Source of the DNA: Endobacter medicaginis
Lineage (GTDB): Bacteria > Pseudomonadota > Alphaproteobacteria > Acetobacterales > Acetobacteraceae
Direction of reading: 5' to 3'
DNA length: 64,000 nucleotides
Assembly (NCBI RefSeq): GCF_014192375.1
Contig: NZ_JACHXV010000002.1
Coordinates: 124,001-188,000 of the forward strand
A model generated the notes under the pieces. The model had not been told where the DNA came from and did not search any database. It saw nothing but the letters and a program-made list of their open reading frames with translations. This document shows positions 32,962 through 41,054 of this stretch, one piece after another. Position numbers and translations under genes: made by a program. The stretch's first letter is position 1. Each line of letters opens with the position of its first letter.

Positions 32962-33037
32962 ATCGATCAGGTTGCCGGTTTGTTCCTTGACGCTGCCGGT
33001 GTCAGGAGAGCCGTCGGCGTGTCGCCAGAGGATCTCG

Positions 33038-33865
33038 ATGCTCACCCGCAAGCAGCACGAATTGCTGATGTTCATCGACCGGCATCTGCGGGAGACCGGG
33101 TTCTCGCCGAGTTTCGACGAGATGAAGGACGCGCTGAACCTGCGCTCGAAATCCGGCATCCATCGGCTGATTTCCGCTCTCGAGGAGCGCGGGTTCCTCA
33201 GCCGTCGCCACCATCGGGCGCGCGCGCTCGAGGTGGTGCGCATGCCGGACTACGACACCCCCAGGCCGCGCGCCTCGGTGCTGCCGACGATGACCGAGTT
33301 GCGCGAGCGCGGGCTGGGCGCGAGCTACGACCCCTTGCCCGGCACGCAACGGCCGGCGGACATCACACCGGCACCGGTGCGACTGCCCGAGCCCGCCCTG
33401 GAAGCGGCGAGTTTCACGCCCAACGTCATCCGCGGCGATTTCTCCTCGCGGCTGCCCGGCGTGCGCGTCGCCGAACAGGCGAGCGCGATCGCGGTGCCGC
33501 TCTATGGCCGCATCGCCGCCGGTCAGCCGATCGAGGCGCTGCGCGACAGCGGCAGCCAGATCGAGGTGCCGATCGCGCTGCTCGGCAATGGCGAGCACTA
33601 TGCCCTGGAGGTGGCCGGCGATTCGATGATCGAGGCCGGCATCCTCGATGGCGACACCGTGCTGATCCGCAAGGAGGAAGCTTCCGAGAATGGCCAGATC
33701 GTCGTCGCCCTGATCGACGACAGCGAGGTCACGCTCAAGCGTTTGCGCCGTCGGGGGGCAGCGATCGCGCTGGAACCGGCCAATCCGAACTACGAGATCC
33801 GCGTCATCCCGGCCGACCGTGTGCGTGTGCAGGGGCGTCTGGTCGGGCTGCTGCGCCGCTACTGA
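33038..33865 (+). CDS. lexA: SOS repressor LexA
   Basis: 275 residues. N-terminal winged helix ([10 protein letters not shown] through L-E-E-R-G-F-L-S-R); C-terminal S24 peptidase with the cleavage site Ala161-Gly162 (I-A-A-G-Q-P-I-E-A), nucleophile Ser196 (A-G-D-S-M) and general base Lys234 (V-T-L-K-R-L). The linker between the domains (about 70-145) is long, making the protein larger than the roughly 200-residue E. coli LexA. The ATG at 33038 is standard. It ends 6 bases from the convergent bioC-bioD gene. Confidence 0.97.
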   Translation: MLTRKQHELLMFIDRHLRETGFSPSFDEMKDALNLRSKSGIHRLISALEERGFLSRRHHRARALEVVRMPDYDTPRPRASVLPTMTELRERGLGASYDPLPGTQRPADITPAPVRLPEPALEAASFTPNVIRGDFSSRLPGVRVAEQASAIAVPLYGRIAAGQPIEALRDSGSQIEVPIALLGNGEHYALEVAGDSMIEAGILDGDTVLIRKEEASENGQIVVALIDDSEVTLKRLRRRGAAIALEPANPNYEIRVIPADRVRVQGRLVGLLRRY

Positions 33866-33871
33866 ACCGGC

Positions 33872-35242
33872 TCAGGGCGTAAATCCCCACTCGGCCACCG
33901 CGTTCGCGTCCACCCGGTCGAGCCGGGGGATCTCGGCCAGTACCCGCACCCGCCCCCACGTCTCGATCGCGCGCCGGTTGGCGACGTCCGGCGGCCCGCT
34001 GAGCACCACCCCCGCGACGGCGATCCCCCGCCTGCGCAGCGCCTCGAGGCTGAGCAGGGTGTGGTTGATGGTCCCCAGCGTGGAGCGCGCGACCAGCACC
34101 ACGGGCAGGCCGAAACGCTCGATCAGGTCGATCATCAGCGTCTGCCCGTCGATCGGCACCATCAGCCCGCCCGCCCCTTCCACCACCAGGGGACCGTCGC
34201 CCGGCGGCAGGCGCAGGGCGGCAGGATCGAGCGTGATGCCTTCGGCACGGGCTGCATCCTGAGGTGAAAGCGGGGCGGCGAGCGCAATCACCGGCGGATG
34301 CACGGCAACGCCGGCCAGTTCGGCCACGGTGGGCGTATCGCCAGCCTCGTCGGCGAGCCCGGTCTGGATCGGCTTGAAATAGCTTGCCCCCAGCGCGCGG
34401 GCGAGAATGGCGGAGACCAGGGTCTTGCCGATGCCGGTATCGGTACCGGTGACGAACACGCCCGGCCGCGGCGGCCGGCGCCACAGCCCGGTGCCGATCC
34501 TGTAGCCCACATCGCCGCCCGTGGCGGCGTCGAGACGGCGCATCGCCGCGCGCAGCCGCGCAGGATCGGGGCGGGCATTGCCGATCGCCGCGCCGATGCC
34601 GCGCAGGTCGCGCAGGAAGGCGCGCGCGCCTTCATGGGCGACGGCGATGTCGGCCGCCTCCCACACCCCGCCGGGTCCGGGCCATTCGGCCTGCAGCGTG
34701 CCGGTTTCCGGCCAGTCGGGAAGGCCGGCACCCCACGCGGCGCGCCAGTCGGCGAGGCTGCCGTCGAGCAGCGTGGTCAGCGCGATGCGTCCGCCCGGGG
34801 CGAGACGTGCGGCGAGTGCCGCCAGCGTGGCGGCGCGGTCGGGCAGCCATTGCCACACCAGGGAGCCACAGACGAGGTCGAACCGGCCGTCGAGGGCGGC
34901 GATCGCGCGGGGATCGGCAGCGTCGAGACGGCGGCGGTCGAACGCGCCCGGCAGCGTGCGCAGCCGCGTGCCGATGCGCTCCAGCATGGCGGGCGCGAGA
35001 TCGGTGACGGTCCAGTGGACCGACACGCCGAGCCCGGCCAGACGCGGCGCGAGGGCTTCGGTGAGCAGCCCGGTGCCGGCGCCGATCTCGAGGATGCGGA
35101 GTGTGGCGGGCCTTGGCGCAGCGGCGCGATACAGGCCGGTGATGCGTTCGGCGAGACGACGCGCCACCACGCGCTGCAATCCGGCATGGCGGTCATAGTC
35201 GGCGGCGACGGCACCGAAGCTGGCGGCGATGCGCGCGGTCAC
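33872..35242 (-). CDS. bioC-bioD: BioC-BioD fusion: malonyl-ACP methyltransferase / dethiobiotin synthetase
   Basis: 456 residues encoding two biotin enzymes in one chain. Residues 1-255 are a class I SAM methyltransferase like BioC (S-F-G-A-V-A-A-D-Y-D-R-H-A, L-E-I-G-A-G-T-G at 51-58, L-V-W-Q-W-L-P-D). Residues 258-456 are a complete dethiobiotin synthetase: G-T-D-T-G-I-G-K-T P-loop (266-274), Y-F-K-P-I-Q-T-G, V-V-E-G-A-G-G-L-M-V-P-I and T-L-G-T-I-N-H-T-L-L-S. No stop or frameshift lies between. GTG start at 35242 overlaps the bioH stop by 4 bases (GTGA). BioC methylates malonyl-ACP to begin pimelate synthesis; BioD closes the ureido ring. Confidence 0.9.
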   Translation of the reverse strand: MTARIAASFGAVAADYDRHAGLQRVVARRLAERITGLYRAAAPRPATLRILEIGAGTGLLTEALAPRLAGLGVSVHWTVTDLAPAMLERIGTRLRTLPGAFDRRRLDAADPRAIAALDGRFDLVCGSLVWQWLPDRAATLAALAARLAPGGRIALTTLLDGSLADWRAAWGAGLPDWPETGTLQAEWPGPGGVWEAADIAVAHEGARAFLRDLRGIGAAIGNARPDPARLRAAMRRLDAATGGDVGYRIGTGLWRRPPRPGVFVTGTDTGIGKTLVSAILARALGASYFKPIQTGLADEAGDTPTVAELAGVAVHPPVIALAAPLSPQDAARAEGITLDPAALRLPPGDGPLVVEGAGGLMVPIDGQTLMIDLIERFGLPVVLVARSTLGTINHTLLSLEALRRRGIAVAGVVLSGPPDVANRRAIETWGRVRVLAEIPRLDRVDANAVAEWGFTP

Positions 35243-35895
35243 AGCCCGGCCCCCAGGGCGAGAATCGCATCGGCGCACAGGCGGGGCGCGGTCAGCGGCA
35301 GCAGATGGCCACCCGGGATCTGGCGCAGCGCGTCGCCGAAGCAGGCGAAGGCATGCGCCCGGGTGATCAGCGCGTCATCGACGCCCGCCAGGGCTGCTTT
35401 CGGCCCGGTGAACGACGCCCACTGCGCCCGCATGTCGGCATCGATCAGCAGGCACAGATCGTCAGCCAGCCGCTCGCCTGCGATTGTGGGGGGCGGCTCG
35501 GCAAGGCCGGCCGCACCCTCGCCCTGCCCGGCGCGGAACGTGGCAAGCACCTCCGCGGGCGCGGTCTCGAGGCGGGCCAGCATGCGCGTCGGCAGCCGGC
35601 CCGGGACGCCGGCGGGGAAATCGGGACCGGCACAAAATCTGGCAAAGCCGTTGATCGACAGCATCGCGCCGGGCGGATCGCGGGGCGCGTCGGCCAGCAG
35701 ATGCAGCATCCCCATCGAATGTCCGACCGCGACGGTACCGGCGCGCGGCCCCTCGGGCCACGCCTCGGTCACCGACGCGCCGAAATAGCCGCGTTCGGCG
35801 CAGGCGACGATCGCCGACCCGGCCGGCAGGCAGGCGACCACCCCCTCCCAGAACGATGCATCGAACCCCCAGCCATGGAACAGCATCACCTTCAT
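35239..35895 (-). CDS. bioH: BioH-like pimeloyl-ACP methyl ester esterase
   Basis: 218 residues, alpha/beta hydrolase. Ser60 in G-H-S-M-G is the nucleophile; the catalytic Asp lies in A-G-V-D-D-A and the His in P-G-G-H-L-L-P near 194. Opens with F-H-G-W-G-F-D-A-S-F-W, matching BioH/BioG (H-G-W-G-x-x-x-x-x-W). Position between bioF and bioCD indicates it removes the methyl group from pimeloyl-ACP after the cycle begun by BioC. Shorter than E. coli BioH, closer to BioG, so the exact subfamily is uncertain. Stop-start overlaps link it to both neighbours. Confidence 0.85.
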   Translation of the reverse strand: MKVMLFHGWGFDASFWEGVVACLPAGSAIVACAERGYFGASVTEAWPEGPRAGTVAVGHSMGMLHLLADAPRDPPGAMLSINGFARFCAGPDFPAGVPGRLPTRMLARLETAPAEVLATFRAGQGEGAAGLAEPPPTIAGERLADDLCLLIDADMRAQWASFTGPKAALAGVDDALITRAHAFACFGDALRQIPGGHLLPLTAPRLCADAILALGAGL

Positions 35896-37112
35896 CAGGC
35901 CAGCACCTCGAGCAGGCGGTCGATATCTGCCTCGCCATGCACGCAGGAGAGCGCGAGGCGCAGACGGGCGGTGCCAGGCGGCACCGTAGGCGGACGGATG
36001 GCGACCGCCAGGATGCCGGCCGCCTCCAGCCTGGCCGCCAGCGCCAGCGCCCGGTCCGCCTCGCCCACCGCCAGCGGCACGATCTGGGTCGTGGACGCCC
36101 CCGTGTCATGGCCGAGTGCCGCCAGCCCGGCGCGCAGCCGGTCGGCGAGACCGGCGAGGTGGGCGCGTAAGGCATCGAGCCCGGGCAGGAGATCGAGCGC
36201 GGCATCGAGCGCGCCGAGCACCGGCGGCGGCAGGGCGGTGGTGTGGATCACCCCCGAGGCGCGGTTGAGCAGGAGGTCGCGCAGCCTGCGCGTGCCGGCG
36301 ACATAGGCGCCGAACCCGCCCAGCGCCTTGCTCGCCGTGCCCATCACGATCTCGTCCGGCGCCGGTTCGCCGATCGTGCTGAGCCCGGCCCCGGCGGGGC
36401 CGAGCACGCCGGTCGCATGCGCCTCGTCGAGATAGAGGATGGCGCCGAACTCGGCGGCGATGGCGCGCAGTGCGGCCAGGTCGGCGCGGTCGCCATCCAT
36501 CGAGAAGACGGTCTCGGTCAGGATCAGGCGCGCGCCCTTGCGGTCGGCACGGGCGGCGAGCAGCGTGCGCAGATGGTCGAGATCGTTGTGCCGGAAGCGG
36601 ATTTCCCGCCAGCCGGCGGCACGGCAGCCCTGATGCAGCGAGGCGTGCACCAGCCGGTCAGTGAACACCAGCGTCTCCCCCGCGCCGTCGAGCAGGCTGG
36701 CCAGCGCAGGCAACACGGTGGCATTGGCCTGCCATCCGGAGGCGAACAGCAGTGCTGCCTGGCGCTGCTTCAGCGCGGCGATCCGCGCCTCGACCGCCTC
36801 GTGCGCCTCCAGCGTGCCGCTCACCAGCCGCGAGGCGCGCGCGCCGGTGCCGAAACGATGCGCCCAGGCGGCGGCCCGCTCGGCGAGCAGCGGATGACGG
36901 GCGAGACCGAGATAGTCGTTCGACGACAGGTCGAGCAGCAGCCGTCCGTCGCGACGCAGATGGCCGGGTGGGTCGAGCGGCTGCGGCGGGTCGAGCGGAC
37001 CCACGCGGCGGCGCAGGCCGGAGGTCTCGAGACCGGCGAGACAGGCATCGATGGCACTGTCGAGGCGGATCGGAGACGGGCGGTTCGGGTTCGGGCAGGG
37101 GGAGATCGTCAC
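35895..37112 (-). CDS. bioF: 8-amino-7-oxononanoate synthase
   Basis: 405 residues, PLP-dependent alpha-oxoamine synthase joining pimeloyl-ACP and alanine. Markers: S-S-N-D-Y-L-G-L-A-R-H, G-T-G-A-R-A-S-R-L-V-S-G, E-T-V-F-S-M-D-G-D, Y-L-D-E-A-H-A-T-G and the PLP lysine in T-A-S-K-A-L-G-G-F-G. GTG at 37112 is selected over a longer ATG start at 37181, which would run into the shared promoter. Its stop overlaps the bioH ATG by one base. Confidence 0.95.
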   Translation of the reverse strand: MTISPCPNPNRPSPIRLDSAIDACLAGLETSGLRRRVGPLDPPQPLDPPGHLRRDGRLLLDLSSNDYLGLARHPLLAERAAAWAHRFGTGARASRLVSGTLEAHEAVEARIAALKQRQAALLFASGWQANATVLPALASLLDGAGETLVFTDRLVHASLHQGCRAAGWREIRFRHNDLDHLRTLLAARADRKGARLILTETVFSMDGDRADLAALRAIAAEFGAILYLDEAHATGVLGPAGAGLSTIGEPAPDEIVMGTASKALGGFGAYVAGTRRLRDLLLNRASGVIHTTALPPPVLGALDAALDLLPGLDALRAHLAGLADRLRAGLAALGHDTGASTTQIVPLAVGEADRALALAARLEAAGILAVAIRPPTVPPGTARLRLALSCVHGEADIDRLLEVLA

Positions 37113-37239
37113 GCGGCCCTTCCTGCCAAACCGGCCCGGCGGAGGCAACGCCGAGCCGCCCGGTCCGAGCCGGCGCGACACCCGACACCTTGTCGTTCAC
37201 CTATGGCAGCCGGGGCGGGGATTTGCGACACCGTCGCGC

Positions 37240-38487
37240 ATGACCGACCCACGCCCGGCCCTATGGCTTCCCTACGAGCAGATGAAGACGGCGCCGCCGC
37301 CACTCCAGGCCGCCTCCACGCAGGGCTGCCGCATCGCGCTGGAGGACGGGCGGGTGCTGGTCGACGGCATCGCCTCGTGGTGGACGGCGGTGCACGGCTA
37401 CAACCACCCCCATATCGCGGCCGCAGTGCGCGATCAGCTCGCGGCGATGCCGCATGTGATGCTGGGCGGGCTGGTGCATGCGCCGGCGTTGCGCCTGGCC
37501 GAGCGGCTGGGAGCGATCACGCCCGGCGACCTGCGGCACGTGTTCTTCGCCGAATCGGGCTCGGTGGCGGTCGAGGTGGCGATGAAGATGGCGCTACAGC
37601 TGTGGCGCAACCGCGGCATCGCCGGGCGCGAGCGGTTCCTCGCCTTCTCCGGAGGCTATCACGGCGACACGCTGGCGACGATGTCGGTCTGCGATCCCGA
37701 GGAGGGCATGCATGCGCTGTTCGCAGGCAGCCTCGCCCGGCAGGTGATCGCGCCGCTGCCGCGCGACGGGGAGGACAGGCAGCGCTTCGACACGATGATC
37801 GGCGCGTATGCGCATGAGTTGGCCGGGGTGCTGGTCGAGCCGCTGGTGCAGGGCGCGGGCGGGATGGTGTTCCACCCGCCGGAGGTGCTGCGGCGTGTGC
37901 GCGCGGCCGCCGACCGGCACGGGCTGCCGCTGATCGCCGACGAGATCTTCACGGGTTTCGGCCGCACCGGAACGATGTTCGCCTGCGAGCAGGCCGGCAT
38001 CGTGCCCGACATCATGACCGTCTCGAAGGCGCTGACCGGGGGCACCATGGCGCTGTCGGCGGCGATCGCGCGCCGATGGGTGTTCGAGGCGTTCTGGTCC
38101 GACGATCCGGCGCACGCGCTGATGCACGGGCCCACCTATATGGGCAACCCGCTCGCCTGCGCGGCGGCGAGCGCCTCGCTGGACCTGTTCGAGCGCGAGC
38201 CGCGGCTCGAACAGGCGGCGGCGATCGGCCTGGCACTGGAGGCGGGGCTGGCCCCCTGCCGGGCGATGGCGGGAGTGGTGGACGTGCGGGTGCTGGGCGC
38301 GATCGGGGTCGTGCAGCTTGCCCCCCCGGTCGATCTGGCAGCGATCAAGGCCGCGCTGGTGGCGGCCGGCGTGTGGGTACGGCCGTTCCGCGACATCCTC
38401 TACCTCACCCCGGCGCTGACCATCTCCGAAGGCGAGCTCGATGCGCTGTGCGGCGCGGTCCGCCGCGTGGTCAGGGCACGCGGGTAA
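37240..38487 (+). CDS. bioA: Adenosylmethionine-8-amino-7-oxononanoate aminotransferase
   Basis: 415 residues, class III aminotransferase using S-adenosylmethionine as amino donor. Signatures: L-V-D-G-I-A-S-W-W-T-A-V-H-G-Y-N-H-P, V-F-F-A-E-S-G-S-V-A-V-E-V-A-M-K-M-A, G-G-Y-H-G-D-T, I-A-D-E-I-F-T-G-F-G-R-T-G and the PLP lysine in T-V-S-K-A-L-T-G-G. Divergent from bioF with a 127-base shared promoter region. The final 17 bases overlap the convergent moaE. No bioB is present in the window. Confidence 0.96.
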   Translation: MTDPRPALWLPYEQMKTAPPPLQAASTQGCRIALEDGRVLVDGIASWWTAVHGYNHPHIAAAVRDQLAAMPHVMLGGLVHAPALRLAERLGAITPGDLRHVFFAESGSVAVEVAMKMALQLWRNRGIAGRERFLAFSGGYHGDTLATMSVCDPEEGMHALFAGSLARQVIAPLPRDGEDRQRFDTMIGAYAHELAGVLVEPLVQGAGGMVFHPPEVLRRVRAAADRHGLPLIADEIFTGFGRTGTMFACEQAGIVPDIMTVSKALTGGTMALSAAIARRWVFEAFWSDDPAHALMHGPTYMGNPLACAAASASLDLFEREPRLEQAAAIGLALEAGLAPCRAMAGVVDVRVLGAIGVVQLAPPVDLAAIKAALVAAGVWVRPFRDILYLTPALTISEGELDALCGAVRRVVRARG

Positions 38488-38974
38488 GCCCGGTCCCGCC
38501 GCTCTCCGCCCAGGCGGTGGCGGCGGCCTCGTCCGTCTCGCGCGCTTCCACCCAGACGCGCCGGCCGTCGGTGAATTCCTCGCATTTCCAGAACGGGGCG
38601 GAAGTCTTGAGCACGTCGATCAGCAGCTCGGTCGCCGACAGGGCGGCGCGGCGGTGCGCGGCCGCGGCCGCGGCGAGCACGATCGGCGCGCCGGGTTCGA
38701 GACGGCCGATGCGATGGATGATCGTGCAGGCCAGCAGACCGAAACGCGCGGTCGCCTCTCCGGCGATCCCGGCAAGCGCCGTCTCGGTCATGCCCGGATA
38801 ATGTTCGAGATGCAGGGCTGCGAGATCGTCGGTGGCCGACGTGCGCACCGTGCCGAGGAAGCTGGCGACACCGCCGCAATCGCGCCCGGCGCGATGCTGG
38901 AGATCGGCGAGTTCCGCGCCGGTATCGAAGGGCGCGCCCTGCACCCGGATCAGAGGCGGGGGGCGCTCAGCCAC
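38471..38974 (-). CDS. moaE: Molybdopterin synthase catalytic subunit
   Basis: 167 residues; large subunit that adds dithiolene sulfur from MoaD. Motifs: G-A-V-like entry G-G-V-A-S-F-L-G-T-V-R, L-H-L-E-H-Y-P-G-M-T-E, I-H-R-I-G-R-L-E-P-G, and the catalytic V-L-K-T-S-A-P-F-W-K-C-E-E-F. GTG at 38974 gives a start overlapping the moaD stop by 8 bases. The 3' end overlaps bioA. Confidence 0.93.
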   Translation of the reverse strand: MAERPPPLIRVQGAPFDTGAELADLQHRAGRDCGGVASFLGTVRTSATDDLAALHLEHYPGMTETALAGIAGEATARFGLLACTIIHRIGRLEPGAPIVLAAAAAAHRRAALSATELLIDVLKTSAPFWKCEEFTDGRRVWVEARETDEAAATAWAESGGTGLTRVP

Positions 38975-39236
38975 CGGTGACCGGCGGGAAGAAGGCAATC
39001 TCGTCGCCCGCCTCGATGGCCGCGTCGGGGCCGATGAAGCGCTGGTTGCAGGCCGCGCGTACACGCCGGCCGGGGGCGAAGGCGGCCACCCATTGCGGGC
39101 CGCGATCGCACAGGGCGGCGACGAGCGCGTCGATACGCGCCGGCTCGGGCAGCGCGACACACTCCTCGGACCGGCCGAGCTCTTCGCGCAGCCAGGCGAA
39201 GTAGCGGACCCGGACCTGGGGGGCGACCGCGTCTAT
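38967..39236 (-). CDS. moaD: Molybdopterin synthase sulfur carrier subunit
   Basis: About 89 residues, a ubiquitin-like fold ending in the essential Gly-Gly. The frame reads V-R-V-R-Y-F-A-W-L-R-E-E-L-G, then A-A-C-N-Q-R-F-I-G, and closes I-A-F-F-P-P-V-T-G-G-stop, the classic MoaD tail whose last glycine becomes thiocarboxylated. No ATG, GTG or TTG occurs in frame before residue 50. The coordinates use ATA at 39236, which overlaps the upstream TAG stop as ATAG and has an AAGGTG-like site 5 bases before it; a different rare start or a sequence error is possible. Neighbours moaE and mobB support the call. Confidence 0.82.
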   Translation of the reverse strand: MDAVAPQVRVRYFAWLREELGRSEECVALPEPARIDALVAALCDRGPQWVAAFAPGRRVRAACNQRFIGPDAAIEAGDEIAFFPPVTGG

Positions 39237-39802
39237 TTCTGCACCTTGATGGTGGTGACGGTGCCGTCGGGATTGATGACGGTCGCGGTGCCGTCGCCGT
39301 TGGGGATCACCACCTTGCCGCCCGCATGGCCGCTCGACGGCAGCGCATTCTTCGGCACGGTGGGCATCGCCGGCAGCGGTGCGACGCGTGCGCTCGGCAC
39401 GTCGAGGTCGCTGCCGCCGCCGGAGAAATCATTGGCACCCATCGACAGGCTCTCGCCGGGGGCGAGGGCATTCTGTTTGCCGCCACCGGGCACGTTGCCC
39501 AGAAGCGGATTGTAGCCGCCGGCACCGCCCAGCGGATGCGAGGCGACGTCCTGGAGGGTCGGGAAGGGCTTCGGCGGCCCGGGCCACACATTGCCGGGCT
39601 CCGGCATCAGCGGCGGCGTCGATACGCCGCGGCCATGCACGAGGTCGAGCGTCTCGCCGCTGCCCTGCACATCGTTCGGGTTGAGTCCCGGCGCAAGTCC
39701 GGTGTCGCGGAAGAACTTGCCGGCGCCCGAACAGCCGCCCAGGCCGACGCACAGCGCCCCGCCGACGGTCAAGCCGAGCATCCTCAACGAAACCTGCCGC
39801 AT
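39233..39802 (-). CDS. Small lipoprotein of unknown function
   Basis: 189 residues. Type II signal peptide: R-M-L-G-L-T-V-G-G-A-L-C-V-G then lipobox L-G-G-C with Cys24. The mature part is low in hydrophobicity and rich in Pro/Gly, with short motifs P-M-P-T-V-P-K and a C-terminal G-D-G-T-A-T-V-I-N-P-D-G-T-V hairpin. No known family recognised. Located between mobB and moaD, probably in the uvrC-pgsA operon. The 97 bases before it show no clear feature. Confidence 0.75.
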   Translation of the reverse strand: MRQVSLRMLGLTVGGALCVGLGGCSGAGKFFRDTGLAPGLNPNDVQGSGETLDLVHGRGVSTPPLMPEPGNVWPGPPKPFPTLQDVASHPLGGAGGYNPLLGNVPGGGKQNALAPGESLSMGANDFSGGGSDLDVPSARVAPLPAMPTVPKNALPSSGHAGGKVVIPNGDGTATVINPDGTVTTIKVQK

Positions 39803-39899
39803 TCAAGCCCCTCATGTTGTCGCCGAAACTGCCCGCATCGACCGCACGGCTGCATCCGCGAAACGACCCCTCAGCAAGTGCCATCGGCACTGGTTGCGG

Positions 39900-40412
39900 T
39901 CAACCGCAGGTCGCGGCGAGCCACGCGGCGACGGCACCGGCATCGTCGAGTGGCAGGCAGGTGCCACACCATCCCGCCGCCCGCATCGCCGCCGGCGCGT
40001 CGGTGATCAATGTGGCGATGGACGGGTCGTCCTGCCAGAGCGGGTCGCCACCCGGTTGCGACAGCCGTGCGGCGCGGCAGATCTCGGCGCGCGGGATCGA
40101 CTCGGCGCCAAATCCCTCGACCAGCACCAGATCGACCGGGCTGAGGCGGCCCAGCAGCGCGGCGAGGCCCGGCGGGTGCTCAGGCCGGCCACCATGCAGC
40201 GCCCAGCCTGAGCGTCCGGCAACCAGCGTCTCGTGCGCCCCGGCGGCGCGGTGACGGAAACTGTCCTTGCCCTCGATGTCGAGAGCGAGCGGCTTGTGGC
40301 TGTGCTTGATGGTGGACACGCGCAGGCCGCACGCGGCCAGGATCGGCAGCACCGCCTCGATCAGCGTGGTCTTGCCGCTGCCGGAGCGGCCGACCAGGCC
40401 GACGACACGCAT
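39900..40412 (-). CDS. mobB: Molybdopterin-guanine dinucleotide biosynthesis protein B
   Basis: 170 residues. Walker A G-R-S-G-S-G-K-T-T-L near the start; I-K-H-S-H-K at about 42; A-G-A-H-E-T-L-V and L-V-L-V-E-G-F-G follow. MobB is a GTPase helping MobA attach GMP to molybdopterin. Start ATG at 40412; the longer open frame upstream runs antisense-like within pgsA and is rejected. Next to pgsA, 14 bases. Confidence 0.93.
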   Translation of the reverse strand: MRVVGLVGRSGSGKTTLIEAVLPILAACGLRVSTIKHSHKPLALDIEGKDSFRHRAAGAHETLVAGRSGWALHGGRPEHPPGLAALLGRLSPVDLVLVEGFGAESIPRAEICRAARLSQPGGDPLWQDDPSIATLITDAPAAMRAAGWCGTCLPLDDAGAVAAWLAATCG

Positions 40413-40426
40413 CGCCGCGGATGACG

Positions 40427-41023
40427 TCAGCGCGCGACGGTGCCGCGGGGGGCGACGGCGCCGAGATGGCGCAGCGCCGAGGTGAGGTAGTCCCAGCCGG
40501 TGACCAGTGTCGCCCCGGCCGCCGCCCACAGCACGACGCTGCCGAGCAGGGCGATGGGCAGTCCGTCGAGCCCGAGCAGCCGCGCGGTCTCGTCGCCGGC
40601 CAGTAGCATGCCGATCGCCACCATCTGCAGGCCGGTCTTCCATTTCGCCAGCCGCGTCACCGGCAGGGTGATGCGCACGCCGCCGAGATATTCGCGCAGG
40701 CCCGAGACGAGGATCTCGCGCAGCAGGATCAGGATCGCGGCGTAGAGCCCGCCCCAGGGCAGGCGCTGGGCGGCGGCGAGCACCATCAGCGACGCGCCGA
40801 CCAGCAGCTTGTCGGCGATGGGGTCGAGCATGCGGCCGAGATCGGATTGCTGGCGGCGGGCGCGGGCGAGGTGGCCGTCGAGATAGTCGGTGATGCCGGC
40901 GATCACGAACACCAGGCAGGCGGCGGCATCGCCGACCGGCGTGCGCCACATCACCAGCCCGACCAGCAGCGGGACCGCCACGATCCGCAGGATGGTCAGT
41001 ACATTGGGCAGGTCGGAGAGCAT
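40427..41023 (-). CDS. pgsA: CDP-diacylglycerol-glycerol-3-phosphate 3-phosphatidyltransferase
   Basis: 198 residues with several membrane helices. The CDP-alcohol phosphotransferase motif is intact: D-G-H-L-A-R-A-R-R-Q-Q-S-D-L-G-R-M-L-D-P-I-A-D-K (positions about 49-72), with the D-G-x2-A-R-x8-G-x3-D-x3-D spacing. Makes phosphatidylglycerol phosphate. Follows uvrC by 31 bases, a conserved order. Confidence 0.95.
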   Translation of the reverse strand: MLSDLPNVLTILRIVAVPLLVGLVMWRTPVGDAAACLVFVIAGITDYLDGHLARARRQQSDLGRMLDPIADKLLVGASLMVLAAAQRLPWGGLYAAILILLREILVSGLREYLGGVRITLPVTRLAKWKTGLQMVAIGMLLAGDETARLLGLDGLPIALLGSVVLWAAAGATLVTGWDYLTSALRHLGAVAPRGTVAR

Positions 41024-41054
41024 GGCTCCCGCAGTCTAGCGCGACGGACGGGTA

